From the NCBI GenBank assembly GCA_947504705.1, contig CANNIA010000003.1:124001-188000 (forward strand): a stretch of 64,000 nt of DNA, written 5' to 3'. This document shows positions 18,347-27,462 of this stretch, piece by piece (position 1 is the first letter of the stretch; the number at the start of each line of letters is the position of its first letter). The notes beneath the pieces are model-generated. The model was given only the letters and a program-made list of their open reading frames with translations. It had not been told where the DNA came from and searched no databases. Both the position numbers and the translations under genes were made by a program. This DNA comes from Paracoccaceae bacterium. GTDB taxonomy: Bacteria > Pseudomonadota > Alphaproteobacteria > Rhodobacterales > Rhodobacteraceae.

Positions 18347-20020
18347 TCAGACTGTGTCAGCCTTGACCGGCTCCAGCCAGCCATCATAGCGCACCACCGG
18401 GCCGATCAGGGGCAGGATGATCTGAACGTGAAAGCGGAAGCGGCCGTCTTGCACGTCCTCCCAAGCCGGTCCGTGCGGCATCAGCCAGAGTGGCAGCGGC
18501 AGGGGGCCGATCCCCCAGCGGCGGGGGATGATCTGCAGGCGGGTGCCGTCCCAATCCAGCGCCAGGCCAAAGCGGAAGGGGCCGAAGCGTTCGACGATCA
18601 GGGCGGCATCGCGGCCAGAGCCTGCCTCTTGGGTGGAGCGCATCGGTTGCGCCCCAAAGCGTCGGGTCCAGGTTTCGCGGCCCTGCGGATCGGTCGTGAA
18701 GGTCACTTCGACCGGCTGGCCAAAGCCCGCTTTGGGAAAGCGGAAGAGGGTGGCGACCAGCAAGGCCATCAGGTTTTTGCCGCGTGTCACCTCGGCCCTT
18801 CCGCGCCAGACCGACCGGGGGCCGGGGCGGTGCAGCTGCTGCAAAAGCGGGGGCAGGTCGTCAAAGATCGGGCCAAGGGTCTGGGGGTAGGGTTCTGGCT
18901 GCGCCCCCTCACGCCAGCCGGTCACGATGGTGCGCCCGACGAAGGCGGTCATGTAGTCGTCCAGCGTCAGGGCGCCGATCCCGGCGCGGGCACCGGGGGC
19001 GGGGGGCAAACCCTGTTGCATCTTGCTGACCAACAAGGCCACGGCCATCGAAGGGATCAGCGGGCCATCGTCGCCTTCGGCCAGAAGATGCCAGGAAAGC
19101 TGGGCAGGCTGGCCATCGCGCAGGCCCTTGGCCGCAAGGAACATGCCACCGCGATGTTCGCCCATCGGGCGCAGGTTCAACAGCCAGTGCGCAATCGGGG
19201 CCAAGGGGGCAAGCGAGGGCAGGTGCAGCTTGGCGCGGGCCAGTGCCAGCAGGGTTAGCAACCGGTGCAGAAAGCGTGGCTGTGGTGCGGCGCCCAACCA
19301 GAGGGATTGCAGCTCGGGATGGGCCGGGGGCAGGATACGCAGGTCGGGCACATCGACCAGCGAAAAGCGCAGGGGCTGCAGTGGGACCTTGCCCGGCACG
19401 GCGACGGTCGCAATCAGGCTTTCGCCAAGCCCGATGCCGGCTGAAGGCTTGCCCTGTCGCCACAGCCGGACCGGCGCGCCAGCATAGCTCAAGACCGCGC
19501 GCAAGACGTTCAGCCCTACCCCGGCATAGGGCGAGGGGGCGATGCCGCCGGTCAATTCGGTCACCGTCAGGCGCGTTTCCATTTCGGTCAGGACGGCATG
19601 GGTCAGGACCGGAAAGCTGGAGACCCCGGCAAGAACAAAGACCCCTGCCGCGCGGGCCTCAGCATCTAAGGCGCTGATCCCGGAAACGAAATCCGCCCCG
19701 TCGGCGAGGTCAAGATAGGGCAAGCGGGCAGCGATGGCGGCTTTGGGGACCAGATAGGGATCGGTGCCGTAGGCCTGAAACGGGCCGGAGGCGTCGACGA
19801 TCAGATCGGGTCGGTGCTGGGCCAAAGCCGAAGCGACATCGTGGCGATCAAGGGCCAGAGGCAGGGCCATAGCCGCCCCGCCAAGGGTTTCGGCAAAGAT
19901 GCGGGCCTTCCCGCCGTCGCGACCCGCAAGCAGCAGGGTCAGGCTTGGGTCGTCTTTCAAAAGCTGGGCAAGTCTGCCGCCAAAGACACCATAGCCGCCA
20001 AGAACAAGGATCCTCATCAT
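18347..20020 (-). CDS. Saccharopine dehydrogenase-like protein with C-terminal DUF4166
   Basis: 557 residues. The N-terminal Rossmann motif [20 protein letters not shown] binds NAD(P), and the pattern through [13 protein letters not shown] and [11 protein letters not shown] is that of saccharopine dehydrogenase/trans-acting enoyl reductase family proteins. The C-terminal ~180 residues match the DUF4166 layout (GVEVTF, then [20 protein letters not shown] and YDGWLEPV). Reaction unknown. Two adjacent ATGs (20020, 20017) follow AGGGAATT. It is oriented against proS and lies between two proS-tail remnants, so it appears to be part of inserted DNA. Confidence 0.8.
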   Translation of the reverse strand: MMRILVLGGYGVFGGRLAQLLKDDPSLTLLLAGRDGGKARIFAETLGGAAMALPLALDRHDVASALAQHRPDLIVDASGPFQAYGTDPYLVPKAAIAARLPYLDLADGADFVSGISALDAEARAAGVFVLAGVSSFPVLTHAVLTEMETRLTVTELTGGIAPSPYAGVGLNVLRAVLSYAGAPVRLWRQGKPSAGIGLGESLIATVAVPGKVPLQPLRFSLVDVPDLRILPPAHPELQSLWLGAAPQPRFLHRLLTLLALARAKLHLPSLAPLAPIAHWLLNLRPMGEHRGGMFLAAKGLRDGQPAQLSWHLLAEGDDGPLIPSMAVALLVSKMQQGLPPAPGARAGIGALTLDDYMTAFVGRTIVTGWREGAQPEPYPQTLGPIFDDLPPLLQQLHRPGPRSVWRGRAEVTRGKNLMALLVATLFRFPKAGFGQPVEVTFTTDPQGRETWTRRFGAQPMRSTQEAGSGRDAALIVERFGPFRFGLALDWDGTRLQIIPRRWGIGPLPLPLWLMPHGPAWEDVQDGRFRFHVQIILPLIGPVVRYDGWLEPVKADTV

Positions 20021-20082
20021 GCAATTCCCTAGGCCTGCGATCTTAGTCGCTGGGTGCGCAGGCGAAAGGGCGCTGATTGTCG

Positions 20083-20198
20083 CGGGTGGGCTGGCCAATG
20101 GCATGGTCGAACTGACCAGCCGCCGCACCGGGGTCAGCGAGCAGATGTCGCCCGAAGTCGCTGTCGACCGGATCGCTCAGATCTACGCCGGGCGCTAA
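20083..20198 (+). pseudogene. Remnant of proS 3' end (copy 3)
   Basis: Thirty-six sense codons plus stop reading [20 protein letters not shown] then [16 protein letters not shown]. Against intact proS (17586-17698) I count 89 of 111 bases and 32 of 36 residues identical, with most base changes silent. It has no start and no upstream ProRS sequence, so it is a 3' fragment of a second proS allele. The fact that the stop and last codons are intact suggests this was once a functional gene end. It is followed immediately by an 18-bp tandem repeat. Confidence 0.88.
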
Positions 20199-20231
20199 GC
20201 TGTCGCTGGGCGCTAAGCTGTCGCCGGGCGG
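20190..20231. repeat. 18-bp tandem repeat at end of proS remnant
   Basis: The last bases of the proS remnant, GGGCGCTAAGCTGTCGCT, are repeated directly (20190-20207 and 20208-20225), with a degenerate third unit GGGCGGTTAG overlapping the stop of the convergent oxidoreductase gene at 20232. Confidence 0.75.
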
Positions 20232-21206
20232 TTAGTCGCCGCCCGCCACCATCTCGACCACCAGATTGCCCGGCTTGTGGAAGCTTTCGGCAATCGCGTG
20301 GGCTTTGCGAAGGTCGGCAAAGGGCAGCATCTGGCCAAGGGCAGGGCGGTAGCCCCCGGCTTGGTGCAGATCAACAAGCCGCTGCATTGCCGCTTTCGTC
20401 TCGCGGTTCATGCTGGCGATGACGCGGCGGCCCGACCGGCGCGGCCAGAGACCCGCGCCGATCATTTGGCCAAGGGTGGCTGTGATCAGCACAAGCCGCC
20501 CATCTGGGGGCAGAAGCGGGCGGGCGCCTTTCCAGCCAAGCCCGCCCATGACATCGATGATTGCGTCAAACGGTCCCGGGGGCGGTGGGTCCCGGTAATC
20601 GGCAACAGTGTCGGCCCCAAGGCGGCGCGCCAGATCGTGGTTGGCGGGTGAAGCAAGTGCCGTTACCTCGGCTCCTAGATGGTGGGCAATCTGTACAGCG
20701 GCGCTGCCGACCGATCCGGTTGCGCCCGCGACCAGCACCCGCTTGCCCGGCCCGACCATGGCTTCGTCGATCACCGCCTGCGCAGCGGTAAGCCCGCCAA
20801 AGAAGAAGGCTGCGCCCTCGGCCAGGGACAGGCTTTCGGGCAGGGGCAGTACAAGTCCGTCAGCCTTGACCAGGAGATACTCGCGATGCGTGCCGCCGGG
20901 AAAACCCAGAATGCCAAAGACCCGGGCGCCGTCGCGAAAGTCGGTCACCCCCGCGCCAAGCCCGGCGATGGTGCCGGAAAAGGACCAGCCCGGGGCATTC
21001 TTTGGACGCCGAAGGCCAATTACCAGCCGTAGGATAAACCCCATTCCTCGCGGCACCTTGCCGGAACGCATGCGCGCATCCCCTGCGGTGACCGGCGCGG
21101 CATGGACCCGGATCAGCAGCTCGCTGGGCCCCGGGGTCGGGATCGGGGCGTCTTCGAGCGCAATGGTTTCCGGGCCGCCATAGGCGGTGTAGCGGGCAAC
21201 CTTCAT
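20232..21206 (-). CDS. NAD(P)H:quinone oxidoreductase-like MDR protein
   Basis: 324 residues, zinc-independent medium-chain dehydrogenase/reductase. N-terminal GroES-like domain (MKVARYTAYGGPETIALEDA) and a nucleotide-binding Rossmann domain with VLVAGATGSVGSAAVQIAHH. The zinc-ligating Cys/His set of alcohol dehydrogenases is absent, placing it with quinone oxidoreductase/crotonyl-type reductases. Cytoplasmic. Its stop abuts the tandem repeat after the proS remnant. Substrate unknown. Confidence 0.88.
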   Translation of the reverse strand: MKVARYTAYGGPETIALEDAPIPTPGPSELLIRVHAAPVTAGDARMRSGKVPRGMGFILRLVIGLRRPKNAPGWSFSGTIAGLGAGVTDFRDGARVFGILGFPGGTHREYLLVKADGLVLPLPESLSLAEGAAFFFGGLTAAQAVIDEAMVGPGKRVLVAGATGSVGSAAVQIAHHLGAEVTALASPANHDLARRLGADTVADYRDPPPPGPFDAIIDVMGGLGWKGARPLLPPDGRLVLITATLGQMIGAGLWPRRSGRRVIASMNRETKAAMQRLVDLHQAGGYRPALGQMLPFADLRKAHAIAESFHKPGNLVVEMVAGGD

Positions 21207-21267
21207 GGTGCCTCCTCGTGGCAGGTGAAGTCCGCGTCGAGCCTTGCGCCAATGGCGCGGGCGATAC

Positions 21268-21302
21268 GGAAAAATGCACAGGCCGGGCTTGAGCCCGGCC
21301 TG
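21268..21302 (-). terminator. Rho-independent terminator after the small lipoprotein gene
   Basis: An 11-bp perfect stem with a 2-base loop (21279-21289 with 21292-21302). On the minus strand it is followed by TGCATTTTTCC, giving a five-T run, so it should terminate transcription of the lipoprotein gene at 21351-21620. A smaller GC-rich hairpin lies just before it near 21318-21338. Confidence 0.8.
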
Positions 21303-21350
21303 CCAATCCGTCTTGGTCGCGCGCCCGGCACCGGGCGAGCGCGAGCAACA

Positions 21351-21620
21351 TTACTTCGACAGCTCAGCCATCATTTCGTCGATGGCCTTGCAGGTGGCGT
21401 CCAGATCGTCGCCAGCAGCGGCGGCTTTGGTCGACAGCTCGGTCAGCTTCGGGGTCAGTTCCGCCAGCTTGGCGGGGTCGGTGGTCCCAATTTCGGTGAC
21501 CTTGGCGCTCAGGTCGGTGACCTTTTTCTGAGCATCTTCCTTGGTGCAGCTCGGCTCGCTGTTGCAGGCAGCAAGCAGGCCGATAGCGGTGATGACGGCG
21601 AGATTCAGTGCGATACGCAT
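21351..21620 (-). CDS. Small helical lipoprotein
   Basis: 89 residues. The N-terminus MRIALNLAVITAIGLLAACN carries a lipobox (LLAAC), so it is probably lipidated and exported. The rest is a charged, helical, coiled-coil-like segment (KVTDLSAKVTEIGTTDPAKL, TPKLTELSTKAAAAGDDLDA) with two further Cys. The ATG at 21620 follows GAGGATTGCC. No family recognised. Confidence 0.75.
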   Translation of the reverse strand: MRIALNLAVITAIGLLAACNSEPSCTKEDAQKKVTDLSAKVTEIGTTDPAKLAELTPKLTELSTKAAAAGDDLDATCKAIDEMMAELSK

Positions 21621-21866
21621 GGCAATCCTCAATGGTTAAGTTTGTTTCAACGCGGTCCGGATAGACCCAAGCCCAAAATGGGTCAAGGTTAGGGATACAC
21701 CACCTTGTGATTGATTTCTGCAGGCCTGCCCCGGATTGGCGAAAATTTGCGCGCGGGGTTCACGGTCCGATCACCCCCCTTTGCCTTGACCTTTCCGGCC
21801 CTGTCCCGCAGGTTGCCCTGCAAGAAGGCCCCAATCAATCGGCCCCCAATCAATCAAGCGTGGCAG

Positions 21867-23162
21867 ATGGCAACGAAAACCTCTTCATTTTCAGGCTACG
21901 AATTCATGATCGCCTGGCGCTACCTGCGTGCGCGCCGCGCCGAGGGTGGGGTCTCGGTGATGACCTGGATCAGCGTGATCGGCATCTCCTTGGCCGTCTT
22001 TGCCCTGATCGCGACCATGGCGGTGCGGGCGGGGTTCCGGGCGGAATTCGTCAACACGATCCTGGGTGCGAACGCGCATGTCTCGGTCTATTCAGTGGGC
22101 GAGTTTGGCCCCGACGGCGAAAACTTGCGCGGTTTTGGAAATTATGACCCGATTGCCGAGGTTTTGGCGGCGGTGCCGGGGGTTACAGCAGCCGCCCCGG
22201 TAGTGCGGACGCAAGTGATGATCTCAACCGGAGAGCGCAATTCCGGGGTCGAGGTGGTTGGCATCACGGCAGCTGACTACGTGGCCATTCCGGCAATGAC
22301 TGCGGGTGGTGATGACCTTGGCGACATTGGCCAGTTTGACACTAGCATCGAGAGCATCGCGCTGGGCTCGGGCGTTGCTCGGGAGCTTGGGGTGACGCTG
22401 GGCGACAGGGTGCGGCTGACTTCGCCCAATGGGGTGAAGACGGCGATGGGGTCCTCGCCCCGGGTGAATGCCTATACGGTCACCTATATCTTCACCACCG
22501 GCAGCCCCGATATCGACCGCGTCCGCGCCTATCTGCCGCTGGCCGAAGCGCAAGGCTTCTTCAATATGGAAGGACGGATTGACGAGTTTCAGGTCACTGT
22601 CGCCAATCCCGAAGAGATCGACAGTTACGCCAATGATCTGCTGATGGCGGCTGGCCCTTCGGCGATGCTGTGGAGCTGGAAGGACAGTTCCGGCAACTTC
22701 CTGCGCGCGCTGACGGTCGAGGACAACATGATGTTCATCCTGATGTCGATCCTTGTCCTGATCGCCGCGATGAACATCATTTCGGGGCTGGTGATGCTGG
22801 TGAAAAACAAGGGCCGCGACATCGGCATCCTGCGGACGATGGGCCTGACCGAAGGGGCGGTGCTGCGGATCTTCTTTCTGTGCGGGTCGTTTACCGGGCT
22901 GGCCGGCACCATCCTTGGGATCGCCATAGGTTGCCTCTTCGCGCTTTATTTCACGCCGATATTCGATTTCATCAACTGGGCGGCGGGCGGCGGGGTCTGG
23001 GACCCAACGGTGCGTCCGATTTATCATCTGACCGCCAAGCTGCAGGCGGGTGACGTGCTGTCGGCGGCTCTGCTGTCGCTGGGGCTGTCCTTTGTCGTCA
23101 CTCTGTTGCCCGCCCGCCGTGCCGCAAGGATGAACCCGGTCGAGGCGCTGCGCTATGAGTGA
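21867..23162 (+). CDS. lolC: Lipoprotein-releasing ABC transporter permease LolC/LolE
   Basis: 431 residues. It extracts lipoproteins from the inner membrane for the Lol pathway, together with LolD. The family opening is visible as [14 protein letters not shown], with a transmembrane segment [20 protein letters not shown], a large periplasmic domain (~220 residues), and three C-terminal helices beginning [20 protein letters not shown]. The MacB/FtsX-type ending [16 protein letters not shown] is present. The ATG at 21867 was chosen by family length; an upstream in-frame extension lacks resemblance. It overlaps lolD by 8 bases. Confidence 0.93.
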   Translation: MATKTSSFSGYEFMIAWRYLRARRAEGGVSVMTWISVIGISLAVFALIATMAVRAGFRAEFVNTILGANAHVSVYSVGEFGPDGENLRGFGNYDPIAEVLAAVPGVTAAAPVVRTQVMISTGERNSGVEVVGITAADYVAIPAMTAGGDDLGDIGQFDTSIESIALGSGVARELGVTLGDRVRLTSPNGVKTAMGSSPRVNAYTVTYIFTTGSPDIDRVRAYLPLAEAQGFFNMEGRIDEFQVTVANPEEIDSYANDLLMAAGPSAMLWSWKDSSGNFLRALTVEDNMMFILMSILVLIAAMNIISGLVMLVKNKGRDIGILRTMGLTEGAVLRIFFLCGSFTGLAGTILGIAIGCLFALYFTPIFDFINWAAGGGVWDPTVRPIYHLTAKLQAGDVLSAALLSLGLSFVVTLLPARRAARMNPVEALRYE

Positions 23163-23832
23163 GGCGATGCTGGAACTTTCGGGGATCGAAAAGGGCTACA
23201 ACCGCGGCAAGCCGTCGGAAGTCATCGTGCTGCGCGGGGCGACGCTGTCGGTCGCAAAGGGCGAGGTTGTGGCACTTGTGGCCCCCTCTGGCGCGGGCAA
23301 GTCGACGCTTTTGCACATCGCGGGGCTGCTGGACACGCCCGATACTGGCACGGTCCGGCTGGATGGCCGCGACATGGGCGGGCTTTCCGAACGCGCCAGA
23401 ACCGAAGCGCGGAGGGAGGATGTGGGCTTTATCTACCAGTTCCACCACCTTCTGCCGGAATTCTCCGCGCTGGAAAACGTGATGATCCCGCAGCTTGCCA
23501 ACGGTGCGACGAAGCCGCAGGCCGAAGCGCGGGCGCGTGACCTGTTGGGCCGCGTCGGGTTGGCGGCACGCGGCGACCACCGCCCGGCAGCCCTGTCGGG
23601 GGGCGAACAGCAGCGCGTCGCCTTCTGCCGCGCGCTGGCCAATGGGCCCAAGCTGTTGCTGGCCGATGAACCCACCGGCAACCTTGACCCCGGCACTTCG
23701 GATCAGGTCTTTGGCGTCTTGATGGATCTGGTCCGCGAAACCGGGCTTTCGGCGCTGATCGCCACCCATAACCTTGAGCTTGCCGCGCGGATGGACCGGG
23801 TGGTCCGGCTTTCGGCGGGTCAGGTGACCTGA
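23155..23832 (+). CDS. lolD: Lipoprotein-releasing ABC transporter ATPase LolD
   Basis: 225 residues. Walker [10 protein letters not shown] at residues 43-51, Q-loop in [19 protein letters not shown] (the LolD signature), ABC signature LSGGEQQRV, Walker [13 protein letters not shown] and the H-loop IATHN. It energises LolC-type lipoprotein release. The start overlaps the lolC stop by 8 bases (ATGAGTGA), so the pair is co-translated. Confidence 0.95.
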   Translation: MSEAMLELSGIEKGYNRGKPSEVIVLRGATLSVAKGEVVALVAPSGAGKSTLLHIAGLLDTPDTGTVRLDGRDMGGLSERARTEARREDVGFIYQFHHLLPEFSALENVMIPQLANGATKPQAEARARDLLGRVGLAARGDHRPAALSGGEQQRVAFCRALANGPKLLLADEPTGNLDPGTSDQVFGVLMDLVRETGLSALIATHNLELAARMDRVVRLSAGQVT

Positions 23833-23928
23833 CGTTCGGGCCAAGAAGGCACTGGAATTGCCCCGCAGGATGGGGGAAGGTTCCCCCGGCGAAGCATTGC
23901 GCCGGTTTGCAAGTCATTGGGGGAAGGC

Positions 23929-24572
23929 ATGAACACCGCCCTGCCGAAAATCTGGGACACGACGTACACGGATCATACGATCAATGTGCGGAATATGGAC
24001 TTCCATCTTACAGAGAACGACGTCCAGACCCGCGTTTTGCTCGGGCGGGAGGCAAAATGGCCACAGGCAATCCCCTGGCAGCAAACCTTGTTCCTGAGTA
24101 TATCTTCTTTGATCTCAGGGACCTGTCCAAAGATTATCGCGCGAAGACTCCCGACTGGGTAATGATTTCAGGCGGTATCCATGTGATTTCAGAAAAGTTC
24201 CGCGACTTGCTGGCCAGTTTTGATCTTGGCGCGAATGAAGTCTTCGAGGTGCCGCTTTACGAATTCGACCAAAAGACCCTGCGCCCCGGACGATGGTTCA
24301 TTTTTCACCTGTGCGAAACGAAGGACACACTGGTGCCGGAGCAGTCGGATGGGCTGGAGCAAAGAGGGGGGATCGTCGGGAACTTTCGGTCTGCATTGGC
24401 CCAGAAAGATGTCCTGGCGGTGAAAGCTTCTGCTGCCGAAGGCGCCGATATCTGGCTGGACTTGCATATTCTGGGCCGCATCTTCCTGTCGGATCGGCTG
24501 AAATCCGCCCTGAAGCCTGCGGGCATCCGGGTGCTGAAGATGCCGATCAGGCCTTGCGTCGTCGTCGCGTGA
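23929..24572 (+). pseudogene. Imm11-type immunity protein, frameshifted
   Basis: The first frame from the ATG at 23929 (after GGGGGAAGG) reads MNTALPKIWDTTYTDHTINV and continues to about LLGRE near 24050. The rest of the protein is in another frame, from MATGNPLAANLVPEYIFFD through WVMISGGIHVISEKFRDLLA and WFIFHLCETKDTLVP to 24572. The second part has the layout of the Imm11/DUF1629 immunity domain of polymorphic-toxin systems. The break lies around 24045-24060, at GGGAGGCAAAATGG. That stretch also offers a ribosome site and ATG (24057), so a two-cistron reading is possible, but it would split one conserved domain. No toxin gene is next to it. Confidence 0.65.
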
Positions 24573-24686
24573 CCCTTCCCTTGCCGCGCTGCCCAAGGCG
24601 GGCCTTTAAGCCCCTTGCCACCATGACCTGCATCAAGGCGCGGCCCGGCCCGTTCGGCTTTGCTGAGCGTAAGAAGGAGACCCCCG

Positions 24687-25076
24687 ATGCGCCATTTCTG
24701 GATGCTTCTGCCCTTGGCCCTGATGGCCTGCGTCGACCGGCATGAACCGACCGGGCGTGAGGATTTCCAGACCTTCTGTGTCGCCTGTCACGGCACCTCG
24801 GGCCGGGGGGATGGCGAGGCAGCCGCAAGGCTTGACCGCCAGCCCGCCGATCTGACCGGGCTTTCTGCGCGCAATAACGGGGTGTTTCCGGGCACGCGGG
24901 TGATGGCCAAGATCTGGGGCTATACCGGGGGGCATGACGGGACCTCGCCCATGCCGCAGTTCGGGCCGCTTTTGCAGGGGGAGCTGGTGCCCTATGACGG
25001 GGGCGACGGGATCGCCTCACCCACGCCGGTCCGGCTGGTCGGGATCGCGGAGTATCTCAAGACGCTACAGAAGTGA
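24687..25076 (+). CDS. Lipoprotein c-type cytochrome
   Basis: 129 residues. Lipobox LALMAC at the end of a short signal sequence, then one haem c site FCVACHGTSGRGDG and a later Met ligand candidate (PMPQFGPLL). Monohaem class I cytochrome anchored to a membrane facing the periplasm; it would accept or donate electrons. AAGGAGA lies 6 bases before the ATG at 24687. It converges on the GNAT gene with 6 bases between. Confidence 0.88.
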   Translation: MRHFWMLLPLALMACVDRHEPTGREDFQTFCVACHGTSGRGDGEAAARLDRQPADLTGLSARNNGVFPGTRVMAKIWGYTGGHDGTSPMPQFGPLLQGELVPYDGGDGIASPTPVRLVGIAEYLKTLQK

Positions 25077-25082
25077 CTGGGT

Positions 25083-25529
25083 TTAAACCGGGCGGACATA
25101 GCGGATGAAGGGCGTCACCTTGGCAATCCGGTCATACAACAGGCGGGCCTCATGGTTGAAATCCTGCGTCAGCCAGTAGACCGCGGGCGACCCCGCCGCA
25201 TCGGCGCGGGCATAGACCGCCTCGATCAACGCACGGCCAAGGCCAGTGCCCCGCGCGACAGGATCAACGTAAAGGTCCTGCAAGTAGCAGGTGTTCTCGA
25301 TCTTCCAGCAATGCCGGTGGAAAAGGTAATGCGTCAGGCCCAGTAGCCCATTGTCGCCTTCGGCCACCAGAGCGCTGAAATCTTGGCGGTCATCGCCCAG
25401 CAGCCGCGCGAAGGTCGAAGCGTAGACGGCTTCGGGCACCGAGGTCTTGTAGAAGGCAAGGTAATCGGTCCAAAGCCTGCGCCATTCGGCCTCGTCAGTC
25501 TGTTGCAGCGGGCGAATCTTGTGGGTCAC
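25083..25529 (-). CDS. GNAT-family N-acetyltransferase
   Basis: 148 residues, GTG start at 25529 preceded by AAAGGA at 6-7 bases. The acetyl-CoA site is ARGTGLGRALIEAVY, preceded by TCYLQDLYVDPVA, the pattern of diamine/polyamine-type or amino-acid N-acetyltransferases. C-terminal YWLTQDFNHEARLLYDRIA fits the same subgroup. Substrate unknown. Confidence 0.85.
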   Translation of the reverse strand: MTHKIRPLQQTDEAEWRRLWTDYLAFYKTSVPEAVYASTFARLLGDDRQDFSALVAEGDNGLLGLTHYLFHRHCWKIENTCYLQDLYVDPVARGTGLGRALIEAVYARADAAGSPAVYWLTQDFNHEARLLYDRIAKVTPFIRYVRPV

Positions 25530-25620
25530 GGCTTGTCCTTTCTGCAGGTCGGCAGAGAGTGCTGTGGAAGACCGCCCTTGGCAACCGGTGGAAACTGCGC
25601 GCAAAGTCACTGGGTGGGCA

Positions 25621-25658
25621 GGCCGGGGTGACCCAAGGCCGGGGTGACCCAAGGCCGG
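25621..25658. repeat. 16-bp tandem repeat upstream of DUF4153 gene
   Basis: Two perfect direct copies of GGCCGGGGTGACCCAA (25621-25636, 25637-25652) plus a partial third (GGCCGG). It lies between the divergent GNAT and DUF4153 genes, 20-55 bases before the DUF4153 start. GGGTGACCC within it is itself a partial palindrome, so it may be an operator or only replication slippage. Confidence 0.7.
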
Positions 25659-25676
25659 CAATGAAGGAGACGAAGG

Positions 25677-27404
25677 ATGCAGGGCCAGATCGCAGCACGG
25701 GTTCAGCTTGGTCTTGCAGGGGCTCTGGGGGCAGGGCTTTTGTGGTGGGTCCTTGCCGCCTATGACCACGGAAAGCTTGGCGACTATCCGGCGCTGGTGC
25801 TATCAGGCCTGATCCTGACGCTGTTCGGGGGGCTTCTTGCCATGGCCGGGCCGCTTGGCCTTTGGCGGGCCTTGCCGCGCGCAGCCGGGTTGGCGGTCAT
25901 CACCGGGGGGTTGGTCGCGTTGACGCGGCTTCGCTTTGATGACCCCGCGCAATTCTTTGACACCCCGCTGCCCGCGCTGGCCGGGCTTGCCGTGGCGGTG
26001 CTTCCGGTTCCCTTCCTTGTCGCCGCCGGGCGGACACGCTGGAACGACTATCCGCTGCTGTTCCTTGAGGCCTGGTCGATTGCGCTGCGCATTGCGGCGG
26101 CCTTCACCTTTACCGGCCTTGTCTGGCTGGCGATTTTCCTTTCGGATCAAGTGCTGCAGATCGTTGGCATCGGCGTGCTGGGGCAGCTCATGCAGGACGA
26201 GCTTCCGGTCATGGTGATCAGCGGGGCCGCCTTTGGTCTTGGCATGGCGGTGATTCATGAGCTGGCCGAGGTTGCCTCGCCCTATCTTTTGCTGCGGCTA
26301 TTCCGGCTGTTCCTGCCTGTGGTCCTTGGGGTCATGGCGATCTTCCTTGTCGCCCTGCCGATCCGGGGAGTTGACGGACTGACCGGCGGGCTTTCCCCCG
26401 CTATGCTTTTGTTGGTCATGGTCGGGGCCGGGATCACGCTGACCTCGATCGTTGTCGACCAAAGCGACGCCGAGGCGGTGCAAAGCCCGATCCTGATCCG
26501 CTCGGCGCAGGCGATGGCGCTGATCTTGCCGGTCGTTGCCGCGCTGGCGCTGTGGGCGATCTGGTTGCGCATCGGCCAGTACGGCTGGACGCCGGGTCGG
26601 GTCTTTGTGGCAATGGTTGGCGGGCTTGGTCTGGGCTATGGGCTGATCTATGCGCAGGCGGTCCTGCGTGGCCCGGGGTGGAGGGAACGGATCCGCCAAG
26701 GCAATCTTCGCATGATCCTGCTGGTCATTGCACTGGCGGCTTTGTGGCTGACGCCGATCCTGAACGCAGAACGGATATCGGCCAACGACCAATTGGCCCG
26801 GTTCCAGGACGGGCGCACTCCGATTGAGGAACTTGACCCCTACGCGTTCAGCCAGTGGGGCAGGCCGGGGGCCGAGGCGTTTGCCGTGCTGGAAACGCTG
26901 GCGAAAGAGCCGGGGCAAGAGGCGCTGGCCCGCAGGCTGGCCGGAGAGACTGCCGAACCCGTGCCCGACCGCGCCGCCCTTGCCGCCGATCTGGCCGCCG
27001 TGCTGCCAGTTCAGCCCGCGACCGCGACCGGCACCCGCGACACGCTTTTGCCCGAGGTCGACGATTACCAGCTTCAGGACTGGCTGCAGGTTTGCGGCCA
27101 AAGCCTTTCCACAGACGGCCCGCCCTGCCTGATGGTGGTAGCTGATCTGTTGCCAACCCTGCCGGGCGAAGAGGCATTCCTGTTCCTGGACCGCAGCGCG
27201 GATTACATTGAAATTGTCGGGCTTTACCTTGATGCCAAGGGAGTGCTGCAATACCGCACAGCGACCCATCCCGACGGCAGCGTGATCGACACGGTCGAGG
27301 CGAAGGCGCTGATGGAGGCCTATCGCCTGACCCCGCCCCCGGTTTCTGCAGCGCTTCTGAACCAGCTTGGGACAGGCGAAGACGGGCTGATCATCCTGCC
27401 ATAA
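25677..27404 (+). CDS. DUF4153 polytopic membrane protein
   Basis: 575 residues. About ten hydrophobic segments occupy residues 1-385, including VQLGLAGALGAGLLWWVLAA, then a soluble acidic C-terminal domain of about 190 residues. The layout and the motif RTRWNDYPLLFLEAWSIALR match DUF4153 proteins. Inner membrane; function unknown. AAGGAG precedes the ATG. It is followed, 60 bases later, by the H-NOX-like gene. Confidence 0.82.
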   Translation: MQGQIAARVQLGLAGALGAGLLWWVLAAYDHGKLGDYPALVLSGLILTLFGGLLAMAGPLGLWRALPRAAGLAVITGGLVALTRLRFDDPAQFFDTPLPALAGLAVAVLPVPFLVAAGRTRWNDYPLLFLEAWSIALRIAAAFTFTGLVWLAIFLSDQVLQIVGIGVLGQLMQDELPVMVISGAAFGLGMAVIHELAEVASPYLLLRLFRLFLPVVLGVMAIFLVALPIRGVDGLTGGLSPAMLLLVMVGAGITLTSIVVDQSDAEAVQSPILIRSAQAMALILPVVAALALWAIWLRIGQYGWTPGRVFVAMVGGLGLGYGLIYAQAVLRGPGWRERIRQGNLRMILLVIALAALWLTPILNAERISANDQLARFQDGRTPIEELDPYAFSQWGRPGAEAFAVLETLAKEPGQEALARRLAGETAEPVPDRAALAADLAAVLPVQPATATGTRDTLLPEVDDYQLQDWLQVCGQSLSTDGPPCLMVVADLLPTLPGEEAFLFLDRSADYIEIVGLYLDAKGVLQYRTATHPDGSVIDTVEAKALMEAYRLTPPPVSAALLNQLGTGEDGLIILP

Positions 27405-27462
27405 TAGCCAGATTTCTTAATCTTTGCTGCTTAGCGTAACGGCCTGAAGCCGCTTGGGCCTG

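Noticed and set aside
23870-23886. GGGGGA/TCCCCC hairpin after lolD as a terminator
   Set aside because: Stem is short, no T-run follows, and it merges with the ribosome site region of the next gene; support is too weak.
24057-24572. Separate second gene starting at ATG 24057 in the Imm11 locus
   Set aside because: It has a plausible ribosome site, but it would begin in the middle of a single domain whose N-terminal part is encoded just upstream in another frame; a frameshift explains both better.
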